NCBI RefSeq assembly: GCF_007860015.1
Contig: NZ_SJPS01000001.1
Coordinates: forward strand, 62,001-126,000
DNA length: 64,000 bases
Direction: 5' to 3'
Source of the DNA: Bythopirellula polymerisocia
GTDB taxonomy: Bacteria; Planctomycetota; Planctomycetia; Pirellulales; Lacipirellulaceae
Shown here in pieces: positions 18,795 through 28,286 of this stretch (position 1 is the stretch's first letter; each line of letters begins with the position of its first letter). The notes under the pieces were generated by a model. It was not told the DNA's origin. It saw nothing but the letters and a program-made list of their open reading frames with translations, and did no database searches. The position numbers and the translations under genes were made by a program.

Positions 18795-19145
18795 ATGTAC
18801 AAATTCCACATCAATCTTTTCGGAGACCCCTTCACCTGCACCTGGGAAGAGTGCGCGGCTGCACTAGAAGGATTACCAAGGATGATTTTTGAGCCAGATG
18901 GGTCCTGGATCTGGTCCGGGGGGGTTGGCAACGAACGATGGCAAATTGATGGCCACTTGTTTGATTTTGCAGGAGTACTGCACCGGGTGGAGCTGCATGG
19001 AGCGTGTCCCACCGAAGAGTTTGATCGGCTGCTGGCTTGCTTCGACTGGCCGAATCTGGAACTCAATTACGAAATGGTTCGCGAGGGGGTGCAATTGACC
19101 GAGACAGAGTTTCGGCAGCAAATGACTTGCGCAGGTCCCGCTTAA
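18795..19145 (+). CDS. Small hypothetical protein
   Basis: This soluble protein of about 116 residues starts MYKFHINLFGDPFTCTWEEC and has alternating strands (SWIWSGGVGNERWQIDGHLFDF). An ATG at 18720, just after the ribBA stop, would add 25 residues of Gly-rich sequence that does not look like protein, so the internal ATG is preferred, although 18720 could allow translational coupling. It probably shares the ribBA transcript. The stop overlaps the stop of the convergent ferredoxin gene. Function unknown. Confidence 0.6.
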   Translation: MYKFHINLFGDPFTCTWEECAAALEGLPRMIFEPDGSWIWSGGVGNERWQIDGHLFDFAGVLHRVELHGACPTEEFDRLLACFDWPNLELNYEMVREGVQLTETEFRQQMTCAGPA

Positions 19146-19441
19146 TTCGGCAGATCTTCCACCGGTGTCGCTCCAGGTGGCGGGGTTCCTCCCCCTTTTT
19201 TGACGTATTCGCTACGAGACTTGGCGTAGTCGCTCGATGTTGGGAAGTCTGCCTCGGTGATACCCGCGCGGTGGGCGTCAAACATCTTTTTGAGAAACGG
19301 TCTGCACCAGCCACAACCGGTTCCTGCTCCGTAACAGTCTGAGAGTTGGCTGGCACTGCGTGGGTTTTCGATCCGCAGGTAGTTGGCCACCTTACGCTGT
19401 GTAACATGGAAACAGAGGCAGAGTTCTTCATTGGGATTCAT
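19142..19441 (-). CDS. Bacterioferritin-associated ferredoxin-like (2Fe-2S) protein
   Basis: This 99-residue protein has a Bfd-type cluster site: Cys8 and Cys10 (CLC), then Cys43 and Cys46 (CGWC) after a helical segment starting VTQRKVANYLR. That spacing is the BFD (2Fe-2S) pattern, seen in bacterioferritin-associated ferredoxin and in assimilatory enzymes. The C-terminal ~35 residues are Pro/Gly-rich and extend past the domain. It sits 30 bp downstream of an M20 peptidase gene on the same strand. It may donate electrons for iron release, but no bacterioferritin is nearby. Confidence 0.8.
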   Translation of the reverse strand: MNPNEELCLCFHVTQRKVANYLRIENPRSASQLSDCYGAGTGCGWCRPFLKKMFDAHRAGITEADFPTSSDYAKSRSEYVKKGGGTPPPGATPVEDLPN

Positions 19442-19471
19442 GGTAGAGGCTGGAGGTTAGAGGAGAGAGAC

Positions 19472-20665
19472 TTACGTCTCCGTGGCCAACCGCAGGGCGA
19501 TCCGAAGGGCACGGTGGAACTCTTCGAGATCGAGCCATTCGCTGACAGTGTGAATTTCGTTTTGCCCGCATCCGAGAGTCACGGTTGGAATGCCGCGCGC
19601 AGTAAGCCAATTGGCGTCGAGTCCGCCGTTGGAGATATTGAATTCGGGGCTGCAACCCTCTGCCTCGACCGCAGCTTTGGCGGCGAGTATCGAAGGGCAA
19701 TCCTTTGCAAGACAGAATGCTTCGTAGTCAAGTCGCCCTGCGATAGAGACCGTGCCGCACTGGCCGTTGGTATTTGTAACTTCTTTGGCAGCACGATGAA
19801 ACGCCTGTTCGATTTCGTCGATAATCCGCTGGCGGAATTTGGGGTCGTGGCCTCGGGCCTCAGCGCGGATTTGTACCAGGTCGGTAACGACGTTCGTGGC
19901 GGCCCCTCCATGTATGACGCCAACGTTGCTTGTTCCGCGCTGGCGATTCTTTTCAACCAGGCCATGCCAGCCGTTCTTTACGAGGTCAGCAATGGCGAGA
20001 GATGCGATCGCAATTGCACTAACCCCTTGCTCGGGGTGTCCCCCGGCGTGGCTTGCCAGCCCGCGAATCTCAATGTTCATGCGGTAGCCGCCAGTAGCAC
20101 CAATAGTGAGTCGCGCAGGCGAGTTGCCATCGAAGTTGAATGCTAGAGTTGGCTTACCGAGCAGACTCAAAGTGGCGTGTCGCGCACCGTTCAGGCCGGT
20201 TTCTTCCTGAACGGTCCAGAGAAACGTGATTGGCGGATGTGGTAATTTTTTCTCGATAATGTTGAGCGCTGTCGCGAGTAGCACTGCCACACCTGCGCGG
20301 TCGTCGCCTCCCAGGCCGGTATGCTTATCGAGTGATACGATGCGTCTGCCTCTCTTGGCAGGCCGAGTGCCCTGGCAGATTGGTACGGTGTCAAGATGGG
20401 CGACAAGTAATCGGCGTGGTCCACGCATAGTGCCTGGCAAGCGGAGGACCAGATTGCCCGTTTCACCCTTGAGAATCGACTTGCGGTTGGCCTGATCGAA
20501 TTTCAGATCCTTCTTTGGCAGACCGGCGGCGCGGAGCCGCTCACAAATAAACTCGGCCACGGCCACTTCGTGGCCGCTGCTTCCTGGTAGAGCCAACAAG
20601 TCTAGGAGCAGTTGTTCCGCTACACGGTCGGTAGAGACAGGCAGTATTTCTGAGTTTGATTTCAC
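19472..20665 (-). CDS. M20-type metallopeptidase (dizinc exopeptidase)
   Basis: This 397-residue enzyme has the M20 layout. LLVAHLDTVPIC carries the first zinc His and Asp. LGGDDRAGVAVLL supplies the bridging Asp, TVQEETGLNGA the catalytic Glu pair, and CGQNEIHTVSEWLDLEEF the last His. SHAGGHPEQGVSAI in the lid domain matches the conserved substrate-binding His region. Such enzymes release N-terminal residues from di- or tripeptides or hydrolyse acylated amino acids. No signal peptide is present, so it is cytosolic. Specificity is uncertain; peptidase T-like is the closest description. Confidence 0.85.
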   Translation of the reverse strand: MKSNSEILPVSTDRVAEQLLLDLLALPGSSGHEVAVAEFICERLRAAGLPKKDLKFDQANRKSILKGETGNLVLRLPGTMRGPRRLLVAHLDTVPICQGTRPAKRGRRIVSLDKHTGLGGDDRAGVAVLLATALNIIEKKLPHPPITFLWTVQEETGLNGARHATLSLLGKPTLAFNFDGNSPARLTIGATGGYRMNIEIRGLASHAGGHPEQGVSAIAIASLAIADLVKNGWHGLVEKNRQRGTSNVGVIHGGAATNVVTDLVQIRAEARGHDPKFRQRIIDEIEQAFHRAAKEVTNTNGQCGTVSIAGRLDYEAFCLAKDCPSILAAKAAVEAEGCSPEFNISNGGLDANWLTARGIPTVTLGCGQNEIHTVSEWLDLEEFHRALRIALRLATET

Positions 20666-21008
20666 AGTTGCGGAGTTTCATTCATAGGATCAAGGTGACA
20701 GTATTCTAAACAAGCAGCAGCACGCACAGCAGGCGTTAAAGTCCACTTAATTCCCCTTGTTTCTGTGATTGGACTGCGAAGATCGCTTGTTTTGGCCAAT
20801 ATTTGTGCAAAACTCTCTGCGACTCTACTCAGCATGCAGGTAGACGCAAGACGACGCCGCAGAATACCGATCTTATCAAAACAAGTGCATTCGCGTGCCG
20901 TGAAGAATTCTGGCCCCTCGCTGCGAGAGTCTGCCCCGAGATTTCACGTTCGCCCATCGATCTGCATCACGTTCAAAGAATTCGATCCGGGGTAGGAGTA
21001 TAGAACAT
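20666..21008. other. 343-bp gap without a recognised gene
   Basis: This gap lies between the divergent M20 peptidase gene and the large anchored-protein gene, so it should contain both promoters. I found no good tRNA, hairpin terminator or conserved motif. Short open frames here look random. The last 20 bp contain GTAGGAG, which serves as ribosome site for the 21009 start. Confidence 0.4.
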
Positions 21009-23699
21009 ATGCGGTGGGAACGTCGCAAATCACGTTGGCCGATAATGGCGGGACTCATCTGCCTGCTCGCGTTGGCGGTTGCTGCACCTTATAGCTGGCA
21101 GCATCCGGTTCTCAACGTTCACGAGTTGATGGCACGACAGCAGGAAAATGCGCAACTTTATGATGCGGTGTCCGAACAAGAGGTCGCCCCTTCGATTGTT
21201 CAAGCATCGCAAACGCTCCCGACCAGGATGACTCCCAGTTGGGAGACGCTGCAGGAATTATACGGTGCCGTGCAAGGCGTGATCGAATCATTGCCTGAAG
21301 TTGCTGGGGAAAAAATCCCGGCGAATGAAGCCCGTATGGAATCCGAAAGTAGGAAGCATAGTCTTGAAACTCCGACAGAACCGTCGTCACCCTTATTCAA
21401 GCGAACGTACAACCCACCCCTCGCATTCGAGTCGAGGGCGCCTATTGTTCGCGTTGAAAACTCCTCGGATCGATTGGCGATGCTGACTCCCCGGCGACAA
21501 AGCAGAGAGCCTCTTGGGCAAGTCTTGGTCAAGTCAGATTCGGCGCCTGAAGTCCCGCCACCTGAGGCGATTAGCGTGCCATCTGCAGTTCCATCGAAGA
21601 GTGAATCGCCAGGGAAAAATACAATTATTGAAGAGTCGGCGGAGTTCTCAAGCCCCCTCATTCGCCAGCGTCCCACGCTGTTGATTGACCGGCTGGAAGT
21701 TCTTACCACTCTCCCTACCACCAGGGAATGGGCTTCACAGGTACTGAAGTGCGTTCTACCACTGACCGACAAGACGGCGACGACCAACGATATCGTTGTA
21801 GTGAGCCTTGTCGAACTTCGGAGGCTTGTCGTGGAGGGGGAAAGCGAGTCCCGAGCATTGGCCGATCCAGCGCTGCAACAACTTTGGTTGCAAGTTGCCG
21901 AGGGGCTGGAACGACGATTGGGGATATGGGAGTTGCTTACCTCAGACGATGTGCCAAGCGTTGTAGACTTCCAGACTGAAACGAGCGGAACCTTGATGCC
22001 CGTCTTGGGAAATATTGCTTCATTGTTGGCTGGCACAGAGAATGGCGAACTATGGCGAGAGTACCTGCTCTTAGATCAGGTCGCACTGGCGACAAGCGAA
22101 GGAGTGGGGGTCGACCGCAATGCCCGGATGAAGCTGGCCCAGGAGATTCTATCACGTCTCTCCGATTCGCGGCTCACTGAGGAACAGCAGTCTTTTATCG
22201 CAGAAGAACCCCTTGCAAGCTTGGCTCGCGAACTGCGACCTTGGGCCACCGGCCCGGTTGACCTCAATACACTCCTGGCTTTAGTCGAGCGATACGAAGA
22301 GCAGGGTGGACTTCGCTATGCGGCCGCCATCGCTCAACTTGAGCAACGCATGCTGTGGTCGAATAATGAGCAACTCCAGGCCTTGGCCGAGGAAATGCAC
22401 ATGCGATATCGCGGCGCAAACATGCGAGTCGCACTGAGCAAGGAACTCATGAATCGGATGCTTCCTGAGCAACAGGTCAGGTCTGAGGCCGTAAGGGAGT
22501 CGGTTGCTGGGAAACGTGTCCATGGTCGTTCACGCACTTCCACCGACGTTGGAATCGCTCTCTTGCCGAGCGATGATGCCTGGCGGATCGCATTGCAAGC
22601 AGAAGGAAAAGTCTATTCGCGAACTCGCAGCGAGACATGGCCAGTCAGGGTACACAATGCCGCTCGCTATGAATACGACGCAGACAAGGTGATCACGATT
22701 GACAGCGAGGGGCTCCGAGTGTCAAAGGCCAAGTCTACTGCGAGAGGCCGCAACGACTTCTTGGGAGCTGATTCACAATTCGACCGTGTCCCTATTCTCG
22801 GCGCAATGTTTCGTGACGTGGGGAAGCAGCAAAACCAGAAGAGTCGTCCCCAGGCGATGTCTCAGGTGAAAGCCAAAGTGGCTTACAAGGCACGTACTCG
22901 CATGGATCAAGAGGCCGACCCCAAGCTTTCTCAATTGGAGCAGCGCTTCCGCGATAATGTTCTCGTTCCTTTCGGAAATCTAGCACTGGCCGCGGAACCT
23001 GTCGATATGCACACCACGTCTAGACGAGCTGTGATGGAGTTGCGGCTAGCAAACCTCGATCAATTGGCGGCCCACACTCCTCGACCTTCTGCTCCAGGTG
23101 ATAGCGTGCTGAGTATGCAACTGCACGAAACGGCACTCAACAATGCTCTGGCAGGGTTGGAGTTAGAAGGACAGCGGATGACGCTGCTTGAAGTTCACGC
23201 GCTGTTGGCGGAGAAGTTGGGTCATAAGGACGCGACCCCACCCGAGGATTTGCCGGCGCGAGCCATCGTTGAGTTTGCACCTTACGACGCGGTCCATGTA
23301 TCTTTTGCAGGGGATCGATTAGAGCTGGTGTTGAATGTCCGCGAATTGGCCCACGGGCGAGACAAGATCCCCAACTTCGAGGTGCATACTTTTCACCGGC
23401 CTGTTGTTGATGGCCTGGCAGTAAAGCTAGTTCAGGACGAAACTCTACAATTCGCGGGCCGCAATCTGCGAACGGGCCACCGTGTGGTATTACACAGCGT
23501 CATGGGTAAACTGTTCAGCAAGGGCGAGGAGATTGCGGTCCTCAAGAAGATGGAATCCGACAAGCGCCTGACTGGATTGATGGTGACGCAATTGGTGATC
23601 GAAGATGGTTGGCTCGCGTTGGCTTTGGGGCCCGCAGCACCGGAGCGGACTGCCTGGCGCACTCCAAGTTACCAACTCGAAGCAGAATCAGTGCGCTGA
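21009..23699 (+). CDS. Large membrane-anchored hypothetical protein
   Basis: This 896-residue protein has a basic N-terminus and one hydrophobic helix (IMAGLICLLALAVAAPYSW, residues about 13-31), then a long extracytoplasmic region. Residues 40-220 are low-complexity and rich in Pro, Ser and Glu. The rest is mixed alpha/beta, with no enzyme motif. A segment near residue 595 reads FDRVPILGAMF, and the C-terminal 200 residues look like a compact repeatable domain (ELVLNVRELAHGRDKIPNFEVHTF). I believe it is a planctomycete-specific cell-envelope protein. AGGAG precedes the ATG. The end overlaps the convergent small membrane gene by ~30 bp. Confidence 0.75.
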   Translation: MRWERRKSRWPIMAGLICLLALAVAAPYSWQHPVLNVHELMARQQENAQLYDAVSEQEVAPSIVQASQTLPTRMTPSWETLQELYGAVQGVIESLPEVAGEKIPANEARMESESRKHSLETPTEPSSPLFKRTYNPPLAFESRAPIVRVENSSDRLAMLTPRRQSREPLGQVLVKSDSAPEVPPPEAISVPSAVPSKSESPGKNTIIEESAEFSSPLIRQRPTLLIDRLEVLTTLPTTREWASQVLKCVLPLTDKTATTNDIVVVSLVELRRLVVEGESESRALADPALQQLWLQVAEGLERRLGIWELLTSDDVPSVVDFQTETSGTLMPVLGNIASLLAGTENGELWREYLLLDQVALATSEGVGVDRNARMKLAQEILSRLSDSRLTEEQQSFIAEEPLASLARELRPWATGPVDLNTLLALVERYEEQGGLRYAAAIAQLEQRMLWSNNEQLQALAEEMHMRYRGANMRVALSKELMNRMLPEQQVRSEAVRESVAGKRVHGRSRTSTDVGIALLPSDDAWRIALQAEGKVYSRTRSETWPVRVHNAARYEYDADKVITIDSEGLRVSKAKSTARGRNDFLGADSQFDRVPILGAMFRDVGKQQNQKSRPQAMSQVKAKVAYKARTRMDQEADPKLSQLEQRFRDNVLVPFGNLALAAEPVDMHTTSRRAVMELRLANLDQLAAHTPRPSAPGDSVLSMQLHETALNNALAGLELEGQRMTLLEVHALLAEKLGHKDATPPEDLPARAIVEFAPYDAVHVSFAGDRLELVLNVRELAHGRDKIPNFEVHTFHRPVVDGLAVKLVQDETLQFAGRNLRTGHRVVLHSVMGKLFSKGEEIAVLKKMESDKRLTGLMVTQLVIEDGWLALALGPAAPERTAWRTPSYQLEAESVR

Positions 23700-24028
23700 A
23701 ACGTAGTTTGCACCGCGGTGAGCAACAACAAGACCGCCACCACAGCATCGGCGACGTAGATCGCATCATTGCGAAGATGCAATTGAGCGCCCACTGCGAG
23801 TCCCACCAGCGCGGCGTATACTAGTAACGAGCCACAAAGCCGCAACCGTCGGTGGCGCGTATCAAGTTGCTGGCACATCACACCAGTCGCACCACACCCG
23901 ATGAGCGCAATTGCCGCAGCCACGGGGAGCCCGGGCCAGAGTTGCGCCGACAGGATTACGGCCAGACCGGTGCAGATCAGCATGGGTCCGCGGTCCGATT
24001 GAAAAGAGAGAGACCAGTTTTTCATCAT
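23669..24028 (-). CDS. Small multi-helix membrane protein
   Basis: This protein of about 119 residues starts MMKNWSLSFQSDRGP and has four hydrophobic helices (LICTGLAVILSAQLW, GLPVAAAIALIGCGATG, CGSLLVYAALVGLAVGA, DAIYVADAVVAVLLLLTAV). A start 16 codons upstream is open, but the TTGAAG ribosome site favours 24028. The 3' end overlaps the end of the opposite-strand anchored-protein gene. No family was recognised. Confidence 0.55.
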   Translation of the reverse strand: MMKNWSLSFQSDRGPMLICTGLAVILSAQLWPGLPVAAAIALIGCGATGVMCQQLDTRHRRLRLCGSLLVYAALVGLAVGAQLHLRNDAIYVADAVVAVLLLLTAVQTTFQRTDSASSW

Positions 24029-24087
24029 AACTTCAATTGTGATTGAGAAATCATGCGAAGCAAGCGGAATCGTCAACCACTCACATA

Positions 24088-24205
24088 ACCGGCGGATTTG
24101 TCCTAATCGGATTTCGACGAATTTGCGGTGCGTTCTTGTTCGGAGTCGTTGCCGGGAAACATTCTCTAAAATGCTGCGGGCTGTCCCGGTAGCTCGTTCC
24201 AGGTA
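24088..24205 (-). pseudogene. Decayed fragment of the ftsH 3' end
   Basis: Read on the minus strand, this stretch encodes LERATGTARSILE, close to Fts[15 protein letters not shown] and [10 protein letters not shown] in the intact gene nearby. It is followed by DNA aligning with the last ~70 bp of ftsH (GACAAATCC and CCGAACAA blocks), but shifted in frame. By eye about four of five bases match over the best 70 bp (24089-24158 against about 25853-25922). Two internal parts of the parent sequence are missing. It looks like the remains of a duplicated ftsH tail on the far side of the serine-hydrolase gene. Confidence 0.7.
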
Positions 24206-24266
24206 TCTTTTCGCCTCGGCAGATTTCCCGATACGGGATGAGAAGTCAATGTTCGCCGCGGAGTCG

Positions 24267-25634
24267 CTAATGACGGAAAAATTTGACGGGCGGTTCGAGG
24301 TCGATGATGGTGAGGGCTGAGACTTTGCCTTGAGGGTCGCGGTCGACGGAGATTTCGTTCTTGGAGCCGGCCATTTCGAACAACAAGTTGTCGCCTTCGC
24401 CTTGATTCAAGTGGCCAGCGCTTACCGGACCGTGCCAATTAATTGACGCGGCAGCAGTTGCACCTTCGCGACTAACCGTAAGCGTGCGGCCAGCGGAATC
24501 CCGGTAAGTGCCAACCAGTGAATCGACGAGTTTCGAGTCGAGGGAGATTGGCAGTTCAAGATGGGCCACCCTTCCCGCGAGTGCGTCTTCGCATGCACGC
24601 TTCACTATGCCAAAAGGCTTCCTGTCGTCGCTGTTAGCGAGAATGAATAAACAACTTCCAGTGTCCGGCACACGGCGGAGAGAAGCGAGAAACCCGCGTA
24701 CGCTCCCGGAGTGTTCGTGGATGGAGTGACCGCCCTCTTCATGCACCCGCCAGCCAAGACCATAGCCGGAGGGCCCCGGCGTAGTCATTTCGGCATAGGA
24801 TTCCGGTTTGAGCAACTTACCGGAGGCGAGCGTGCGATCCCATCGCCAGAGGTCGACCAAATTGGTGACAAGCCCGCCCATGCCGCGATACTGCAAGCCG
24901 TACTCGCCGTAGGGATGCTCGAGAGCAGAACGATTTTCGCCATGGGTCGACACACCGATAGCGACTTTTACACCTCGGGGACGCGAATCACCATTGAAGC
25001 GGCTACTCTCCATCTTGCAGGGTTTGAAAATCGCTTGTCGCATGTAAGAAGTGTAGGACTTACCGCTTGCGCGAGCGATCACCTCACTCAATAATGCATA
25101 ACCTTGATTCCAGTATTCATGATGCTCCCCCGGAGGTGACTGAGGCCCCCCGGCAAGGAACTTCGGAAGTACCTTGGCAAGCTCGGTGCCGCGTCCTTCG
25201 CTGTTAGTACCGGGAATGCCGGAGGTATGTTGCAAAAGATGGCGAACTGTGATCGCGCTGCAATTCTCGGGGATGCCAGGTAGATAATCGGCGATGGGGT
25301 CATCGAGCTTTAGTTTGCCCTCTTCTACAAGCTTCATCACGGCGATTGCAGTAAATGGTTTAGTGCAGGAAGCGAGTTCAAAAAGCGTGGTAACGTCGAG
25401 CGTTTGCTTACCGCTGATGCCGACCGCCACGGCGGAAATGATTCTTCCCCGCTCGGCCGCGAGAACCGCGCCCGAGAAGCCGGCATCGTGCTCCGCCTGG
25501 CGAACGAGCGCTACGATTTGTTTGCCCTTTTCGCCGACCTCGATGAATCCTGGGAAGGCACTTGCTGGGTAAGCAAAAGATGGCAAACTAAAAGTCGCTA
25601 GAACGAGACAAGACAAGCGAAAGAGGAGAGTCAT
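24267..25634 (-). CDS. Secreted serine hydrolase, class C beta-lactamase fold
   Basis: This 455-residue protein has a clear signal peptide (LLFRLSCLVLATFSLPSFAYPASA). The SxxK motif is SCTK at 89-92 and the YxN motif is YWN at 174-176; HEHSGS near residue 300 takes the place of KTG. These are the active-site elements of the beta-lactamase/D-alanyl-D-alanine peptidase/esterase superfamily. The C-terminal ~120 residues form an extra beta-rich domain. It more likely acts as a peptidase or esterase in the periplasm than as a resistance enzyme. It lies between intact ftsH and a decayed copy of the ftsH end, suggesting insertion here. Confidence 0.85.
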   Translation of the reverse strand: MTLLFRLSCLVLATFSLPSFAYPASAFPGFIEVGEKGKQIVALVRQAEHDAGFSGAVLAAERGRIISAVAVGISGKQTLDVTTLFELASCTKPFTAIAVMKLVEEGKLKLDDPIADYLPGIPENCSAITVRHLLQHTSGIPGTNSEGRGTELAKVLPKFLAGGPQSPPGEHHEYWNQGYALLSEVIARASGKSYTSYMRQAIFKPCKMESSRFNGDSRPRGVKVAIGVSTHGENRSALEHPYGEYGLQYRGMGGLVTNLVDLWRWDRTLASGKLLKPESYAEMTTPGPSGYGLGWRVHEEGGHSIHEHSGSVRGFLASLRRVPDTGSCLFILANSDDRKPFGIVKRACEDALAGRVAHLELPISLDSKLVDSLVGTYRDSAGRTLTVSREGATAAASINWHGPVSAGHLNQGEGDNLLFEMAGSKNEISVDRDPQGKVSALTIIDLEPPVKFFRH

Positions 25635-25836
25635 TGAATCTTTGTGTGCGGCTGAGTTGATTAGAATTTCAGAGTGGCACAGGTGCTGATTCTACCCATA
25701 TTGAAGGTAACCAACAATCCAGGGCTATGCATGCCCCATTTGATTGCGAACAGTTCTCAAATTTCGGCGAAGCCATGCAATGACAAGTGTACCAACACAC
25801 CGCGTTCAGGCCACCTTGAACGGTCGCGGCTGACAG

Positions 25837-27915
25837 TTACCCCCCCGCCGAACCGGAGGATTTGTCCGAAGCGGATTCAGCCGTTTTTGCGTCGCGTTTT
25901 TGTTCGGCATCAGTGCCGGGGACAATCATCGGGCTTGGTGAATTCTCTTCGACAATGCGTTTGAGCTCTTCCGCGTCGATCACTTCCTGAGTCATTAACT
26001 CTTCACTGATGGCAACTAGCGCCGCGCGGCGTGCTTCCAGGATGCTGCGGGCGCGGTCCAGTGATTCATCGAGAATCCGTTTGACTTCCTGATCGATTTC
26101 GCGCGCTGTCTGCTCACTGTGGGTCGCCATGCGACCCCCTTCGGAACCAGTAGACAGGAATGGATTGCGATTGTTTTCGCGATAGTTGACTCTTCCCAAT
26201 TGGCTCATGCCGTAGTCCATCACCATGCTACGGGCTGTCTCGGTAGCACGCTCGAGATCGTTGCTCGCACCGGTAGCGACTTCGTCGAAGATCAATTCTT
26301 CGGCCAACGTACCTGCCAAAGCCACTTGGATGCTACTTTCGAGCTGCCCGCGGGTCATCATGTAGCGGTCTCGTTCGGGACGCTGCTGCATGTAGCCCAG
26401 TGCACTTAGGCCACGAGGAATAATTGAAACCTTGTGCACCGGGTCAGTATTGGGCAGTGAATAGGCCACCAAGGCATGGCCGGCCTCGTGGTAAGCCAAG
26501 CGGATTTTCTCCTCGTCGTGAATAATGCGGCTCTTCTTCTCCAGGCCAATGCTGGCTCGTTCGACTGCTTCGAGGAAGTCGGTGCGGGTGACTGATTTCT
26601 TGCCCTTACGGGCTGCCAAGAGAGCCGCCTCGTTGACGACATTGGCCAAATCAGCACCGACAAATCCGCTAGTGATCGCGGCTACCTCTTTGACTTTCAC
26701 GTCGTCGGCAACTTTGATATTCACCAAATGGACTTCGAGGATTTCTTCCCTACCAGATACGTCGGGGCGATCGACCAGCACATGCCGATCGAACCGGCCA
26801 GGACGCAAGAGTGCAGGATCCAGCGTTTCGGGACGATTCGTGGCAGCCATCACGATGACACCAATATTCGAACCGAAGCCGTCCATTTCAACCAGAAGAG
26901 CATTGAGAGTTTGCTCGCGCTCGTCATGACCGCCAACTTGGCCGCTACCACGGGTCTTGCCTAGAGCGTCGAGTTCGTCGATGAAAATGATACACGGAGC
27001 GCGTTGCTCCGCCTGGCTGAACATGTCACGGACGCGGGCTGCTCCGACACCGACAAACATTTCAACGAAATCACTACCGCTGAGGCTAAAAAACGAGACA
27101 TCTGCTTCACCGGCCACTGCTTTGGCCAAGAGTGTCTTGCCAGTGCCGGGAGGTCCGACGAGCAATACCCCTTTGGGAATACGCCCGCCAAGTTGTTGAT
27201 AACGTTCGGGATTCTTAAGAAAATCGACGACTTCACGGAGTTCGTCGACAGCTTCGTCAACACCAGCCACATCGTCGAAGGTGACTTCAATATCTTCCTG
27301 CACGTAGAGCTTGGCACGACTTCGTCCAAAGGCCATCGGTGAGCCAGCTCCCCCCATGCGTCGCATCATGATGACCATCAACAGGATCAAAAGTCCCGTG
27401 AAAGTGAGCATCGGCAAATAGCTCAAGAACGGACTTGGCGATTCGGCCATGGTGTGTTCGAGGCCATGGTCGTGAAGCAGCGTCAGCAAGATCTGTTCGT
27501 TGGGCAGTCGATTGGTGCGGAATTTGTAGGTCTTGGGCCCCTTGGCAGAACTCTCGCCCTCACCAGAATCAGAGTTACTGGTGGGAGGCCCCCCTCTCAG
27601 TACTTCTACCATCACGTCGCCGGTGACTTCGGTACTACCGACCTTAATGTCCGAGAGGCCATATAACTTGAGCAATCGAGGCGGAGTGGTCGTTGTGTCT
27701 TCAGTATCGATCCAGTTTTCCTTGAGATCGTCACTCTTGACGATGAGTTTCTCGAGATCGCTCCACTTGATGGTGAGCCGACTTTGGCCACCCCACAATG
27801 TGCCCAGAAGCAACAACAGTGCCATCAGCCCCAGCACGTACCAGACCAGATTGCCAGACTGCGGATTAGGTTTCTTGTCAGAGGAACCTTTGGATTTATT
27901 AGGAGAATCTTCCAT
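25837..27915 (-). CDS. ftsH: ATP-dependent zinc metalloprotease FtsH
   Basis: This 692-residue membrane protease degrades unneeded membrane and regulatory proteins. Two membrane helices (about 24-42 and 164-185) flank a periplasmic domain. The AAA+ module has Walker A GPPGTGKT at 254-261, Walker B IIFIDE at 309-314 and the second region of homology [18 protein letters not shown]. The zinc site HEAGH is at 476-480. The C-terminus is a charged Ser/Lys-rich tail. ATG 27915 is chosen because [10 protein letters not shown] begins the usual short cytoplasmic head; the frame stays open to 28170 but runs through a REP-like repeat and is not conserved protein. Confidence 0.95.
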   Translation of the reverse strand: MEDSPNKSKGSSDKKPNPQSGNLVWYVLGLMALLLLLGTLWGGQSRLTIKWSDLEKLIVKSDDLKENWIDTEDTTTTPPRLLKLYGLSDIKVGSTEVTGDVMVEVLRGGPPTSNSDSGEGESSAKGPKTYKFRTNRLPNEQILLTLLHDHGLEHTMAESPSPFLSYLPMLTFTGLLILLMVIMMRRMGGAGSPMAFGRSRAKLYVQEDIEVTFDDVAGVDEAVDELREVVDFLKNPERYQQLGGRIPKGVLLVGPPGTGKTLLAKAVAGEADVSFFSLSGSDFVEMFVGVGAARVRDMFSQAEQRAPCIIFIDELDALGKTRGSGQVGGHDEREQTLNALLVEMDGFGSNIGVIVMAATNRPETLDPALLRPGRFDRHVLVDRPDVSGREEILEVHLVNIKVADDVKVKEVAAITSGFVGADLANVVNEAALLAARKGKKSVTRTDFLEAVERASIGLEKKSRIIHDEEKIRLAYHEAGHALVAYSLPNTDPVHKVSIIPRGLSALGYMQQRPERDRYMMTRGQLESSIQVALAGTLAEELIFDEVATGASNDLERATETARSMVMDYGMSQLGRVNYRENNRNPFLSTGSEGGRMATHSEQTAREIDQEVKRILDESLDRARSILEARRAALVAISEELMTQEVIDAEELKRIVEENSPSPMIVPGTDAEQKRDAKTAESASDKSSGSAGG

Positions 27916-28286
27916 CAAAAGTCTTTCAGGGGCTGGTTTCCCGCCTTCGCGGGGATGGCGGCAATGACGTAGTAATGATCGCGGTTTCTTCCATCCTAAG
28001 TTAGCCCCCTGGAAAAGACAACGAATCTTCTCGGGGGGAAACGCAACAAGCGAGGCGCGGCTTGGGTTGTGACAAAGCCACTTCACACCTAAAATACCAG
28101 CCTCGGATGGGTTTTCCTGACAGTACAAGGCACGGGATGCTTGTTGGTCAGGCATTTTCCCTATCTTCACTACGCCCGTTATAAGCGATAGGTGCGTCAG
28201 GGAATTGAAATAGACAGGAGATCTGCCGCTCGTCGCTGTGCAGGTAGGCTGTCGTATCTCGCCCTGTTAATATCCTCGGATTCCGT
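27916..28286. other. Divergent ftsH/dxr intergenic region (371 bp)
   Basis: This region must hold the ftsH and dxr promoters. It contains a REP-like palindrome near ftsH, described separately. The ftsH frame stays open upstream for 85 codons by chance. I see no strong sigma-70 promoter and no second gene. Confidence 0.4.
27929..27970 (+). repeat. REP-like palindromic repeat
   Basis: The plus strand contains TTTCCCGC, loop CTTC, then GCGGGGA followed by TGGCGGCAATGACG. This gives a stem of about seven pairs and closely resembles the dispersed bacterial repeat that translates as HPREGGNPA when read through. It sits in the ftsH leader. I saw no second full copy in the window, so its family status rests on resemblance. 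Confidence 0.5.

Noticed and set aside
21200..22036. A 278-codon minus-strand frame across the large anchored-protein gene
   Set aside because: Ser-rich random-looking translation, no start signal, and the plus-strand gene is better supported.
22770..22830. Secretin-like VPxLG motif (VPILGAMF) in the large anchored protein
   Set aside because: A single short motif with no secretin beta-domain around it is not enough for homology.
27916..28170. 85-codon upstream extension of ftsH
   Set aside because: The translation reads through a REP-like repeat ([14 protein letters not shown]) and other non-conserved sequence, so it is untranslated leader.
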